Program-made: the position numbers and the translations under genes
Virus record (IMG/VR): IMGVR_UViG_3300009161_000236
Location: 1-23,545 of that record
Source: a virus
Length of the DNA: 23,545 nt
Direction: 5' to 3' (one strand)
Notes under the pieces: model-generated
Told to the model about the DNA's origin: nothing
Seen by the model: only the letters and a program-made list of their open reading frames with translations
Databases searched by the model: none
Shown here: one piece after another, positions 1-9,898 of the stretch
Layout of the letters: each line of letters starts with the position of its first letter
Position numbering within the stretch: the first letter of the stretch is position 1

Positions 1-3000
1 AGGTCATTGAGGAAACCTTTGATGCCAATAAGGTTCGCAAACTCAATACGAAGAAATACGAAGCTGTTCCGATTGGTGATTATCTTGAATCGCTGAACAA
101 ACCACAATCCACCGAAAAGGTCGAAAAGCCTTCTGCCACTCAGGAAATCATCACTCGTCTCAATTCCGCATCTTCGCGCGAAGAAGCCCGCGAGATACTA
201 AGCGGCGTCAAAGACCTGCTTGCGCTCAAAGAAGTAGCGAAAGCGATGGGCTACCCGACGACAGGCACCAAAAAGGACGTGGTAAATCACCTCGTTGCCG
301 CAGTTGGTTCACGCGCTGATGGTAAAGCGATACGCGGTGATAACCCACGCATCTTAAATACCCCAACGATTGTTCGCACGCCTGAACAGCAAGCAGTCTT
401 TGATGAAGAACGACGCATAGAAAATGAGCGCGCAAAAGAGCTTGACGTAAATATTCCAAAAAAGAAGCCACGCACCGCCGAAGAATTTGCCCGTGATATG
501 GAAGCGATTATGGCCCCATCTCAAGGAGAAGCGCCAAGCGCGAAGGTTGCTCCGTTTACGCCAGAGTATCTAGCGCAGGTTAAGTCTGCACAAATGCAGT
601 ATATTGAGCCTGAAAACTCAGATATTCGGCAAAGATTTGAGTCTGCCGCTGGTCGAAAAATGACAGCAGATGAGATTTTTGATACCGCCGTAGCAATAGC
701 CAACGAAATTCGTGAAAAAGGCGGCAATCTACACATCCAAGACGTTCTCGATTCAGCCACCGATACTCAAATCAAGCGTAACCTAAAAGGCACCGAAGAA
801 GTCAAATCAAGCCTCCTATCCAACCTCATTGACCGCTTTAGACCCTTGCCACCAAAAGGTGACATCTTTGGCCGTCTAGCCCGTGATGCTCAACGTAAAC
901 CTCTCGCTACGCAGTCCGAACGTCAACGCGCCATCAATGAGCTTACCGAAGATGTTAAGCGTCAAATCGGTAACGATCCTGCCGAAATCCAGCGTTTCAA
1001 CGAGCTTCTAGGCTTGCCAAAAACCAATAAGTCTATCCCGCGTATAGCCACAGCCTTGCTTGAGCAAGCAGATGCGCTTGTAAGTGAGCAACCAGCCACG
1101 ATGGAAGAAGCCTTTGGACAAGACATGTCCGAACTCCAAGTGGGCGATGTTGTATCTTGGGAGGACAAAGATGGCAAGATTCGTCAAGGCGCTATTCTCT
1201 CCCGCAAAAAGGACGTTTACCAAATCGCGGATAAGACGCAGGAGACAACAGTTCGCCTACCACGCCATGAATTAACGCTGGTTAATGACGCCAACAAGGA
1301 GTCGCGCACCAAAGCGCTAGACTCCATCATCGGCACTCCAACAGGTGTCGAAATGAACGCCGTAAGCCCTATGGACGGGCAAGAAAGCCTCGCACTCGTT
1401 CACAACTCAGGCGATGTTCCCGGCGTCTTGAACGCCTTTGTCGGCACATCCAAAGAGTTCTTGGCGAATAAGCAGAACGAGAAGGACTTTCCCGAACTCT
1501 ACAAGATCATCAAGGCTGGACGTGTTGATGAGGGCAATTTCGCTTATGGCAGAGCTTTCGTGTTCACAGATGGCATCGGAGTCAACGCTAGTGACCGTGC
1601 AAACGCTACGAAGCTCGGTATTACCCCTTCAGTTGCCGCTGTACGTCGCGTGCTCATTCACGAAGGTCTTGTTCACCGTGGCATCTACGGCTTGCCAGCG
1701 AGGCTGCAAATGCAAATCCTGCAATGGGTACGGCAGAATGCTACGCCGCAAGAGCTTGATGCGCTTGCCAAGGATTATCCTCAATACGCCGATTGGGCTA
1801 CGAATCCGCAGCAAATGCTTGGCCTTGCTGAAGAGTTCCTTGCGAAAAAGGTTGAGAAGATGACCAAGTTTCCAACAAGCGGGCCACTTGCTCGCTTGGT
1901 GGAGATTTTGAAGGACGTTTGGCGCTATATTACGGGCAAAGATGGCGAGCCTACGGTGCAGAATTTGCGTGATGTCGTGAAGCTATTGAAGGCGGGCGCT
2001 AAGGCGGCGAATCAACGGCTTGTGAATGGTGGCGGGATTAAGATGAGCCAGCTTCGGGCGCAAGGCTTTGTCACGCCTGAGATGGATGCGGAGTATGCCA
2101 AAGCGGTTGCTGATGGCGACGTTGCCAAGCAGCAGAAGATGGTGGATGCGGCGGCGAAGGCGGCTGGAACACCTCAATCTGAAGACGGCTACGCAGTCGT
2201 CGGGGAGGCATCTGGCTTATATACAAAGAACTCAGGAGAACATGTTATAGCTGCGGCAGTTTTTCATCCCGCGTCCAGAACTCTATTCTTGGGGGATGAC
2301 CACGGACAAGCTCAATATCTAGCTTTCAAGAGGGAAATTGGAGTCGCAAGTGTCGAGAATGGTTTCTTCACAAGCGCGGGCAGGTTCGTTGACGCTGGCG
2401 AAGCTATACAGATAGCCAGAGACTCTAAGCAGCATGTAGCAAGAAGGGGAGATGGACATCTCGACTCCTTCGCGCTCAAAGAGTCAATGGAGTCTAATCT
2501 TGACCCCATCACCCGCGATGACAACGGCCAAGTAATCCCCCTCTCGCAACGCTTTAACGCTGCGAAGGCGGATATTCGCGAATCCCGCATCTCCTACACA
2601 AACCCGCTCGATGCCCAACTAGCTTCCGCGTCTGAAAGGATGCGGCAGATGAGGGAAAAGGTGGTTCCACAAGGGGTTGATTCCGCGCAAGTTCGCGCCG
2701 AAATCCGCAAGGCTTATGATGCCTCTATTCAAGGCAGCGGCAGCGTTCAAGTATCTTTGCAGCAAGTTTACGACATTGCTAAACAAGCTATTCCAACGCT
2801 GACAGAAAAGCAATTTGGCGAGCAAGTACAGGCGCTTTACGAGGATGGAAGCGCGTTCCTTGTGCCGACTGATAGAAGCGCAGACATGCTTGCGGCAGGC
2901 GAGAAATGGGGCGTTTATGATGTGGCTGGATTGCCTGCGAGTTATATCGGCGTGATGCCATCTCAAGAAACGAATTATGAAAACGACATTCGAGCTAATA

Positions 3001-6000
3001 CTACTAGCCTCAGACCAAGAGGCACAATGGAACCTCGCGGCGGAGCGGAAGAGTATGGCACTACTACTCCGCAATTATCGCCAAAGGACAAATCGCCAAG
3101 AGCGAATACTCTCAGAGCAGTGGTGGATGAACGAGTATGGCGAAACCTCTCGCCAGACCAGAAAAAGAATGCTCTTGACGATTTCGGAGCAAAGCGGTTG
3201 GAAGGAATTGCGGCCAACTCAAAGCTTGTTTCTTCATCATACAGAATTGCCAGAGCGCCATCAGATCATGCTTTTGCAGCACTCCTTCCAGAGACTAATG
3301 CCGAGAGGCTGGTGGTCGAAATAAACCCGTCTATTGATCCAAAGCATCCTATTTTGCAAAAGTCGGCATTGGAGGCTCACGCTTTCATGTATGATATGAT
3401 GCAGGAGGAAATGATTCATTTTGCACAGCACTACAACGCTTGGCAGCAATGGGTTAAGAGTGGCGCTAAAGGCTCCGTGGTTGCATTTGAAAACAAGCAT
3501 TTCAATGACCAAATCAATGAGTTGATGGCCCAAAGGAACGCCGCGATTCAAAACGGTGATTCCAACGCTGCTCGCAAAATTGATACAGCGCTCATTCACG
3601 CTTGGAACTTTTATGATCCTAGCCGCCAAGTTTCTACACTTGAGCAGCTTGGCCGCGCTCTTGTTGACGCCAAGGTAAGAATGCCTGAGTTCATGATGGA
3701 AGTCACTCGCCAGCTTGTGCAAATCGGCAGGCAGGACTTCACGACGGAAACGGGATGGGCAAAGTTTAGGGATATGCTCGTCAAATGGGCAAACGATGTG
3801 CTTAATTCTCTGCGCAATACACTTGCTAGCGTGAGAAGCGGTGAGTTTGGACAACTACTTAAAGACGAGATTGCCAACATTGAGCGAATTGTTAATCAGA
3901 TTGAAACTGGCGATGGCGTTCTTCCGACTCAAGAAAGCCCAATTGTTAAAGCGACACCAATTGACCAAAATGCACTCAAATCCATTATCGACAAAGCGGC
4001 CAGCACACCCATCAGTGATGATAGCATTAAGAGCTTCTATGAAGTTCTATTACGAACCCTCGGAGTTGGCGGGAAAAATAATAGAGACTTACATCCCGGC
4101 GTTCGGATGGCTCGATTCTCCCCATCTTCACCTTTACAGGTCATGCCTCATGAGAATGGTGAACTCGTCATGGGACTCGGAGAGGGGCAGGCAAGACAAA
4201 TTATACGCGATTCGGGTTCTTCGGAGGCTGGCTTCCGCTATATCGCGGATGCAATTGAAGAGGAAATAATTCATCTTGCGGATTATTTAGCGATAAGGTC
4301 AAAATGGGAGTCTCAAGGAAGCAAGGGGAACTTTATTGTCTTTGCTCAACGTGAAACACAAAGGCTCACCAAGGATTTGCAGGACGTTGCAAAAACACTT
4401 TCAGATTCCGACAAAGAAGCGTTGCGAAAAACTCTTGGGGCAACAGTGGCCTCGTATCACGACAAAAGCGAAATTGCTAACGCAAGCCTTGAGCAATTGA
4501 TACAGCTTTCTGCCAATACTTCGGCCCCCATGTTTGCTCATTCAGAGCTAATTCGCGCATTGATTCAGGCCAAACGCTCCGGCGAAATTACAGCCACGGG
4601 ATATAAACGCATTGCAAACACGCTCGTTAAATGGCTTCAGGATGCGCTTAATTGGCTAAAGCAAGCCTATGGTCAATCCCGCAGCGGTGGATTTGGTAAT
4701 GTGCTAGCACAACGTATTCAGGATACCGAACAGCAGCTTGAGATGCTTGGCGTGATGCCGACTGAGATTAAGGCGAGCGTGGCCGCTGGCGGTGAAATTC
4801 CTAAAGCTATTGCTTCCACAAAAGGATTTGCAGACGCTATTGACGCTATCAAAACAGCAAGTCCGACGCTGGTTGAGTCAGAAGCACGCGCATTGAAGGA
4901 TCATTTACCAGATGACCATATTCAACAGGGTGTTGAACCTCGCGTTGCCGTTAGCATTGCTCTCATTGATCGTCTGCTTAAATCTGGCATTCCAGCCATT
5001 GAGCTTCCGTCTATTCTGAATAGCCCTGCGTTCCTTGAGTCTCTTGGAATTGAGCAGAATGCCGACATGCAGCAATACTTGTCGATTGAGGCGTTGAATC
5101 GCATCAATCAAGCCGCCGTTGATACGGATAATATCTCAGATCGCAACAACCTCGTAAAACAAGCAGATGGCGCTGCAAAGATTTGGAATCTACTTGGTGA
5201 ATTTGGCGGGCGCTCACTTGGAACTCGCGGATGGCTGATGAAGCATCCTCGCTATGCTGCCATGTTCGTTGAGCAAGGCATTCTAAGCAATCTTGCCAAT
5301 CAGTCTGAGAATGTCACAAAGGCTAACGTCGTTGATCCTAGCGCGGTGGTTAAAGGTGTCGAAAAGGCAGGCGAAACAGCCAATGAAGCAGCTACAAATC
5401 AGGCAGACCAAGACCTTGTTGAAAGCTGGATGGAAGCCGCCGAAGAAACCCTCTCTCCAAAAGCCAAAGGATTGTTTGACCGTATTCGTGAAAAGCTGGC
5501 ACGTATCGGCTACTTGATGGGCCTGAATACCAACACAAAACAGTCTGTTGCTGGTAATCTTGCCGCTCGATTTGCACAAGAATATAAGGGAATTACCAAG
5601 GAAAAGATTGAGTCCGAACTGGCTAAATTGCGCAAAGAAGTCGAAGCTGATTTGTCATCTTTTGCCGATGAATTGCTTGGTAAAGATGCGCCACAAGAAG
5701 CCAAAACAAAGGTCAAAAAGACTGCCGAAAAAGCAGCTAAGCGCGAAAAGAAAGCAAAGCCAACAGCGGAAGATAAGGCCAAAAAGAAACAAGAGCGTGC
5801 AAACGCCGTTGCTCAACGCCTTATTTACCGCACGGAAGAAGTATTCCGCCAAGGATTCAAGAATGAGTCAAAATCGGTCAACGCTGATTCAATTCTCAAG
5901 GCATTCCGTGACCAAGTAAAAGAACCCGTTTCAGACGCAGCTTTTACCGCTCGCGTTAAGAAGCTCAATGTCACTGAAGAGGTTGCTGCCAGAATGCTTA

Positions 6001-8555
6001 AAACAGCATCCCGTGAACGTGGCGACCAAGAGCAGATCAAAAAGAATGCGCTCCTTGATAGTGTTGAGGCGCTGAAAAAGATCATGCACAAGCTGTCCGG
6101 CAAGTTAGGCATTTTCCAAGTTGACCCGACATCATGGCGCAAGCTGTTCAGCACGTCCAACGCATCACAGGCGCAACGTAAGGTTGAAATGCAAGAGGCA
6201 ATCAAGGCCGATCCTGCATTTAGTAAACTGGATGAAGATGAGCAGAAGCAACTTGCCGACTTGCTGGATGAGGCTTGGCAGGCAAAGCGTGACGAAGTTC
6301 TCAAGACTGAAATCAATCGCTTGACTCGCACTCAAAAAATGAGCGACAAGGCCAAAGATGCCATCAGTGAGGCTATTCCAGAAATCATTCAGATGGTTAA
6401 TCGTGGCACGTTTGACAATGCAGAACTTGCCAAGATCGTTTCATCCAAGTTTGGATTCCGTGAACTTACTGCGGAAGAACGCGGAAGGCTTCGTGAAATT
6501 ACTGAGAAATTGCAGCAGGATATTCCACCGTGGGAGCACAAACGCCTAGCAAATGAATTGCGTGATTTGCTTGCTGATGTGACCAAATTGAACTTTGCAG
6601 AACTTGCCGAAGCATGGTGGGTGTCGTCCGTTTTGTCAGGCCCGCGTACTGCGTTCACCATTGGCCTTGGCTTCAATTCTGGCGGATTTGAAGTTATCAA
6701 GAACTCGCTTGGCACCATCTTACTCAACCCAACGAATCCGAATGCGTGGGATGCCTCGTTCAAAGCAATTAAAGGCTGGTTGTCGTCTATGCCAAGAGAG
6801 GCACAACGTGCCTTGGCTTATCTCAAGTCTGGCGATGTTACATTGCTTGATTCCAGTATGAGCAATGATGCGGCATTGATTGACCGCGCCGTTAAAGAGC
6901 TTGGAAGCGTTGGTATTGCAGCAAAACTACTCAAGTCAAAGAATCCAGTTTACCGTAAAGCAGGTCAGTTCATGGCATTTATGCAGAAGCTATTGACGGC
7001 TTTGGATATGTTCAATGGATACACGGCGAAATATGCCGCTATGCCTTTGGCTTATTTTCAGACTCAAAGTGTCTATGATCCAAAAGAGCTTGACACTATC
7101 CGCAATCATTACTTGGCGAGACAACAGGTTCTAGCCAGTGAATTTGGCGGCGTTGAGCCATCCTCGCTTGAGGATAAGGCCCGCTTAAACGCATGGGCTA
7201 CTGATAAGATGTGGAAAGACATTCAGCGCCTTGGAACATTAGAAGAGAACGCTAATTACCTCGCTCAAGTTGCTAACATGACGCTTAATCCAACTGGCGT
7301 TGGTGGCATCTTCTACCACACAATTCTCGGCATTCAGGCAAACCAAAAGAAGAAATCTGCTGATTTTGTGCAGAAGCAGAAAGAGGAATTGCTGAATGCG
7401 GATGGTATTGAGAAGGAGATTGCCAAGTTCAATCTGGCTCTCGGCTACATGTATCAGTTTGCCGCTCACAACTTCTTAGGTGCTTTTGGGCTAAAATTTA
7501 GCCGTTTTGCCGGAGCAAAAATAAATCAGACGCTCTCATTTATTCCATTGCTAGGATTAACTCGATTGGCTGAAAAAACAGACGCTCAAAAAATGCACAT
7601 TGCCAATGTGGCTGGCGCACAAGCTCTTGGTTTCCTTCTACTTGGGCAGGCGTTTTGGATTCTTTCTAAAATTGCCGAAGAACCAGACGATGATGAGCGC
7701 GGTTGGGACATACAAGGTGGATGGCAGAATATCTCGCCAGAACGTAAGCAGCAACTTTTAGCCGCTGGCAAGCGCGAGTACACCATCTTCTACAAGGGTA
7801 AACGCTACTCGTATGCCAACTGGCCTATCAGCGGTATGCTTTCTGCGATTGGCTCAATGGCTGATTTGATTCGTTACTCGCCGGATCAATGGAATGAAAA
7901 GAGTGTGGCAAATCGCCTTGCATCTGGTGTATGGGCAGCAGCCGCTAGTGTTGGTGATTCTGCCGCTCTCTCGCAGCTTTCTGAACTACTTGGAACATCA
8001 ATGGCATCCCGTGATCCTATTGAGGCTTCAATGGGCAAGTTTAACCGCGTCTTTGGCAACTATGCTGGCGGCTTCATTCCACGCATCTTGAAGGATGTGG
8101 ATTTGATGCAGAATCCCAAGATCAACACCTACAAGACATTGTGGGAGCGTTTGGCAAAAGAAGTTCCAGTAGCGCGTAGATATGAGGGGAAAGCGTTGCT
8201 GGACATTTTCAGCAATCAAGTGGCACCGTCACGCTTGCCTTGGAGTCGCGAACTTGTTCTTCAACCGCCTGAATTAGAGTATCAGAAGTTGGGCCAGTGG
8301 AACAATAATGGTATCTGGCTAAGCCCTCCAAATGCTCAAAACCGAATGGTTGGCAAAGGTCGTAACCGCCGCCCAATGACCGAAATTGAAGCAGATCGCT
8401 ACGTTGATATTGTCGGCAAGGGGTATCGCGACATGGTTCTAAAGTATGGCGATAGGGTTCTTGCTATGCCAGTAGAACGAGCTAAAGCGTTTGTTTCGGA
8501 CAAGGCTGATGAGATTCGTGATCGTGCATCGAAAAAAGCCGTAAAAAGCACTTGA
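1..8555 (+). CDS. Giant polyvalent phage protein, 5' end outside window
   Basis: The frame is open from the left edge (first full codon at position 3), so the start lies outside the window and at least 2850 residues are present. Residues below are counted from position 3. There is a SAP-like segment at about 70-100 and an SH3-like segment (VGDVVSWEDKDGKIRQG) at about 375-428. HEGLVH at 553-558 is followed by an AEEFLA stretch, resembling the HExxGH metallopeptidase-like domain common in phage polyvalent proteins. A GRFVDAGEAIQIA segment lies near 795 and a winged-helix-like segment at about 895-985. Two related domains carry EEMIH (1135-1139) and EEIIH (1420-1424). A Lys/Glu-rich coiled-coil region covers about 1865-1945. 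The C-terminal third has hydrophobic stretches, for example near 2538-2560. Family knowledge suggests a virion-borne, co-injected effector or internal protein. Catalytic activity is not proven. Confidence is high for a gene and moderate for the family. Confidence 0.9.
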   Translation, partial: VIEETFDANKVRKLNTKKYEAVPIGDYLESLNKPQSTEKVEKPSATQEIITRLNSASSREEAREILSGVKDLLALKEVAKAMGYPTTGTKKDVVNHLVAAVGSRADGKAIRGDNPRILNTPTIVRTPEQQAVFDEERRIENERAKELDVNIPKKKPRTAEEFARDMEAIMAPSQGEAPSAKVAPFTPEYLAQVKSAQMQYIEPENSDIRQRFESAAGRKMTADEIFDTAVAIANEIREKGGNLHIQDVLDSATDTQIKRNLKGTEEVKSSLLSNLIDRFRPLPPKGDIFGRLARDAQRKPLATQSERQRAINELTEDVKRQIGNDPAEIQRFNELLGLPKTNKSIPRIATALLEQADALVSEQPATMEEAFGQDMSELQVGDVVSWEDKDGKIRQGAILSRKKDVYQIADKTQETTVRLPRHELTLVNDANKESRTKALDSIIGTPTGVEMNAVSPMDGQESLALVHNSGDVPGVLNAFVGTSKEFLANKQNEKDFPELYKIIKAGRVDEGNFAYGRAFVFTDGIGVNASDRANATKLGITPSVAAVRRVLIHEGLVHRGIYGLPARLQMQILQWVRQNATPQELDALAKDYPQYADWATNPQQMLGLAEEFLAKKVEKMTKFPTSGPLARLVEILKDVWRYITGKDGEPTVQNLRDVVKLLKAGAKAANQRLVNGGGIKMSQLRAQGFVTPEMDAEYAKAVADGDVAKQQKMVDAAAKAAGTPQSEDGYAVVGEASGLYTKNSGEHVIAAAVFHPASRTLFLGDDHGQAQYLAFKREIGVASVENGFFTSAGRFVDAGEAIQIARDSKQHVARRGDGHLDSFALKESMESNLDPITRDDNGQVIPLSQRFNAAKADIRESRISYTNPLDAQLASASERMRQMREKVVPQGVDSAQVRAEIRKAYDASIQGSGSVQVSLQQVYDIAKQAIPTLTEKQFGEQVQALYEDGSAFLVPTDRSADMLAAGEKWGVYDVAGLPASYIGVMPSQETNYENDIRANTTSLRPRGTMEPRGGAEEYGTTTPQLSPKDKSPRANTLRAVVDERVWRNLSPDQKKNALDDFGAKRLEGIAANSKLVSSSYRIARAPSDHAFAALLPETNAERLVVEINPSIDPKHPILQKSALEAHAFMYDMMQEEMIHFAQHYNAWQQWVKSGAKGSVVAFENKHFNDQINELMAQRNAAIQNGDSNAARKIDTALIHAWNFYDPSRQVSTLEQLGRALVDAKVRMPEFMMEVTRQLVQIGRQDFTTETGWAKFRDMLVKWANDVLNSLRNTLASVRSGEFGQLLKDEIANIERIVNQIETGDGVLPTQESPIVKATPIDQNALKSIIDKAASTPISDDSIKSFYEVLLRTLGVGGKNNRDLHPGVRMARFSPSSPLQVMPHENGELVMGLGEGQARQIIRDSGSSEAGFRYIADAIEEEIIHLADYLAIRSKWESQGSKGNFIVFAQRETQRLTKDLQDVAKTLSDSDKEALRKTLGATVASYHDKSEIANASLEQLIQLSANTSAPMFAHSELIRALIQAKRSGEITATGYKRIANTLVKWLQDALNWLKQAYGQSRSGGFGNVLAQRIQDTEQQLEMLGVMPTEIKASVAAGGEIPKAIASTKGFADAIDAIKTASPTLVESEARALKDHLPDDHIQQGVEPRVAVSIALIDRLLKSGIPAIELPSILNSPAFLESLGIEQNADMQQYLSIEALNRINQAAVDTDNISDRNNLVKQADGAAKIWNLLGEFGGRSLGTRGWLMKHPRYAAMFVEQGILSNLANQSENVTKANVVDPSAVVKGVEKAGETANEAATNQADQDLVESWMEAAEETLSPKAKGLFDRIREKLARIGYLMGLNTNTKQSVAGNLAARFAQEYKGITKEKIESELAKLRKEVEADLSSFADELLGKDAPQEAKTKVKKTAEKAAKREKKAKPTAEDKAKKKQERANAVAQRLIYRTEEVFRQGFKNESKSVNADSILKAFRDQVKEPVSDAAFTARVKKLNVTEEVAARMLKTASRERGDQEQIKKNALLDSVEALKKIMHKLSGKLGIFQVDPTSWRKLFSTSNASQAQRKVEMQEAIKADPAFSKLDEDEQKQLADLLDEAWQAKRDEVLKTEINRLTRTQKMSDKAKDAISEAIPEIIQMVNRGTFDNAELAKIVSSKFGFRELTAEERGRLREITEKLQQDIPPWEHKRLANELRDLLADVTKLNFAELAEAWWVSSVLSGPRTAFTIGLGFNSGGFEVIKNSLGTILLNPTNPNAWDASFKAIKGWLSSMPREAQRALAYLKSGDVTLLDSSMSNDAALIDRAVKELGSVGIAAKLLKSKNPVYRKAGQFMAFMQKLLTALDMFNGYTAKYAAMPLAYFQTQSVYDPKELDTIRNHYLARQQVLASEFGGVEPSSLEDKARLNAWATDKMWKDIQRLGTLEENANYLAQVANMTLNPTGVGGIFYHTILGIQANQKKKSADFVQKQKEELLNADGIEKEIAKFNLALGYMYQFAAHNFLGAFGLKFSRFAGAKINQTLSFIPLLGLTRLAEKTDAQKMHIANVAGAQALGFLLLGQAFWILSKIAEEPDDDERGWDIQGGWQNISPERKQQLLAAGKREYTIFYKGKRYSYANWPISGMLSAIGSMADLIRYSPDQWNEKSVANRLASGVWAAAASVGDSAALSQLSELLGTSMASRDPIEASMGKFNRVFGNYAGGFIPRILKDVDLMQNPKINTYKTLWERLAKEVPVARRYEGKALLDIFSNQVAPSRLPWSRELVLQPPELEYQKLGQWNNNGIWLSPPNAQNRMVGKGRNRRPMTEIEADRYVDIVGKGYRDMVLKYGDRVLAMPVERAKAFVSDKADEIRDRASKKAVKST

Positions 8556-8639
8556 TGATACTGGTGGCGCGAATAAATTAAACGTGCCGAGAGATGCTAT
8601 CAACATCAACTCGACACTAACCTCAAACCTAATTGCGCT
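8556..8639 (+). other. Gap between giant protein and HNH gene
   Basis: These 84 bases contain no intact gene. An ATG overlapping the giant gene's TGA (TGATG, 8553-8557) opens an 8-codon frame (MILVARIN). Another frame is open across the gap from 8545 and reads LDDTGGANKLNVPRDAININ, which looks coding-like. This could be a remnant of an earlier gene end or start displaced by the HNH insertion. Confidence 0.3.
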
Positions 8640-9341
8640 ATGTCTGAAGCTAATCAAAACTACATCAGGATTCCATTAACAAAAGGCCATTATGCTTTAA
8701 TTGACATGGAGGACTATCCAGAAATTTCAAAGCATAGGTGGTGTTATTCGCATGGAAGAGCAATGCGCAATTCACTTGGGGACGAACCCGCTCAAAGAAC
8801 CCTAATGCACCGGCAAATTCTAAATGCTCCAGATGGAGTGGAAGTTGACCATATAGACGGAAACCCATTAAATAATAGCAGGGCCAACCTACGCCTTGCT
8901 ACAAATTTACAAAACGCAAGAAACAGGGGCGTTAGAAATGATTCATCCACGGGTTCAAAATCAGTTTATTATACTCCAAGAGTAAAACGAGGGAAGCCGT
9001 GGGCGGCAAGCATAAGGATTCATGGAAAACTTATCCATCTTGGAGTGTTCCACACTAAAGAAGAGGCTGAATTGGCTTACGAAACAAAGGCAAAAGAGAT
9101 ACATGGTGAGTTTTTCCGCGCCAAGGCTGCTGACAAGTTTGATTGGAGTCATATTCCAATAGCTCCACGAACGCCAAGAGCAAACCAGACCAAATCAGGG
9201 TTTCGCGGTGTTTACCCTCATCATCATAAGTGGATAGGAATGGTTCGCCATGAGCGAGAAAATATCTATCTCGGTCTTTTCCCAACCCCCGAACTTGCGT
9301 CCTTGGCGGTTGAGGCGAAGATCAAAGAATTAAGGCCATGA
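8640..9341 (+). CDS. HNH homing-type endonuclease with two AP2 domains
   Basis: This 233-residue protein has an N-terminal HNH nuclease region (MHRQI at 56-60, VDHIDGN at 69-75, then NNSRANLRLAT and QNARNR) that should bind a metal and cut DNA. Two AP2-like DNA-binding repeats follow, at about 106-160 (AASIRIHGKLIHLGVF, AYETKAKEIHGEF) and 185-232 (SGFRGVY, WIGMVRHERENIYLGLF). HNH-AP2 proteins are known as free-standing homing endonucleases in phages. The start has no Shine-Dalgarno sequence. The stop overlaps the next gene's start as ATGA (9338-9341), so the two are probably translationally coupled. It sits between the giant protein and a zinc-ribbon gene and looks like an insertion. It has one more AP2 copy than its relative at 17657-18121. 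Confidence 0.9.
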   Translation: MSEANQNYIRIPLTKGHYALIDMEDYPEISKHRWCYSHGRAMRNSLGDEPAQRTLMHRQILNAPDGVEVDHIDGNPLNNSRANLRLATNLQNARNRGVRNDSSTGSKSVYYTPRVKRGKPWAASIRIHGKLIHLGVFHTKEEAELAYETKAKEIHGEFFRAKAADKFDWSHIPIAPRTPRANQTKSGFRGVYPHHHKWIGMVRHERENIYLGLFPTPELASLAVEAKIKELRP

Positions 9342-9898
9342 TAGAACCCGTTCAACAACACGAAACGCCATCAGGAGGATGGACATATCGCGATGAGCGC
9401 ACTGGCATCTCATTTAAGGAACACGCATTAACAGCGATTCTCCAACGTGTGCACAAGTCTTGGATCGCAAACAACATCGAAATCCCCGAAAACTGGCAGG
9501 CTGTCATTCGCCAAGAGATTTGCGAGCAACGGCCCGATATTGAGTGCCGCGAGATTGGTGAGCCTGAACGGTTTACCACTTTTGCAGATGTGGAGCGATT
9601 TGCAGTTACGCTCAAGAACTGGCTATCACAAGGCGCTCAATGGGTTCCGCAAGAAGAGGCTGAACGTAGAGCGGCTATATGTGTTGCGTGCAAAGAAAAC
9701 CGTCACGCTAAACTATGCTTGGGTTGCACGGGGCTTCGTTGGCTTGCAGAGCGTTCTGGTATGCCATCATCCAGCCGTGATCCTGAATTGCAGTCGTGTA
9801 GGCGTTGCGGGTGTCAGAACCGAATCGCTATTCATGTTCCAAAAGAGGCGCTGGATACTACGGGCGTTACGTTTCCAAGTCACTGTTGGAAGGCTTAG
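9338..9898 (+). CDS. Hypothetical Cys-rich zinc-ribbon protein
   Basis: I do not recognise the 186-residue product as a named family. The N-terminal half (WTYRDERTGISFKEH) shows no clear motif. The C-terminal half has Cys pairs typical of zinc-ribbon folds: CVAC, CLGC, then CRRCGC and a final HCW. These predict one or two structural zinc sites. The start is the ATG inside the ATGA overlap with the upstream HNH gene, with a weak AAGG just before it. Its stop overlaps the stop of the opposing gene at 9895. It is the last rightward gene here and follows the giant virion-type protein, so a role late in infection is possible, but that is inference from position only. Confidence 0.8.
   Translation: MIEPVQQHETPSGGWTYRDERTGISFKEHALTAILQRVHKSWIANNIEIPENWQAVIRQEICEQRPDIECREIGEPERFTTFADVERFAVTLKNWLSQGAQWVPQEEAERRAAICVACKENRHAKLCLGCTGLRWLAERSGMPSSSRDPELQSCRRCGCQNRIAIHVPKEALDTTGVTFPSHCWKA

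Noticed and set aside
3261-3854. 197-residue leftward frame inside the giant gene
   Set aside because: It is antisense to the duplicated EExIH domain. Conservation between the repeats is in the rightward frame only.
5825-6331. 168-residue leftward Ser-rich frame
   Set aside because: Ser/Leu/Ala-rich composition is typical of antisense to a Lys/Glu-rich coding strand.
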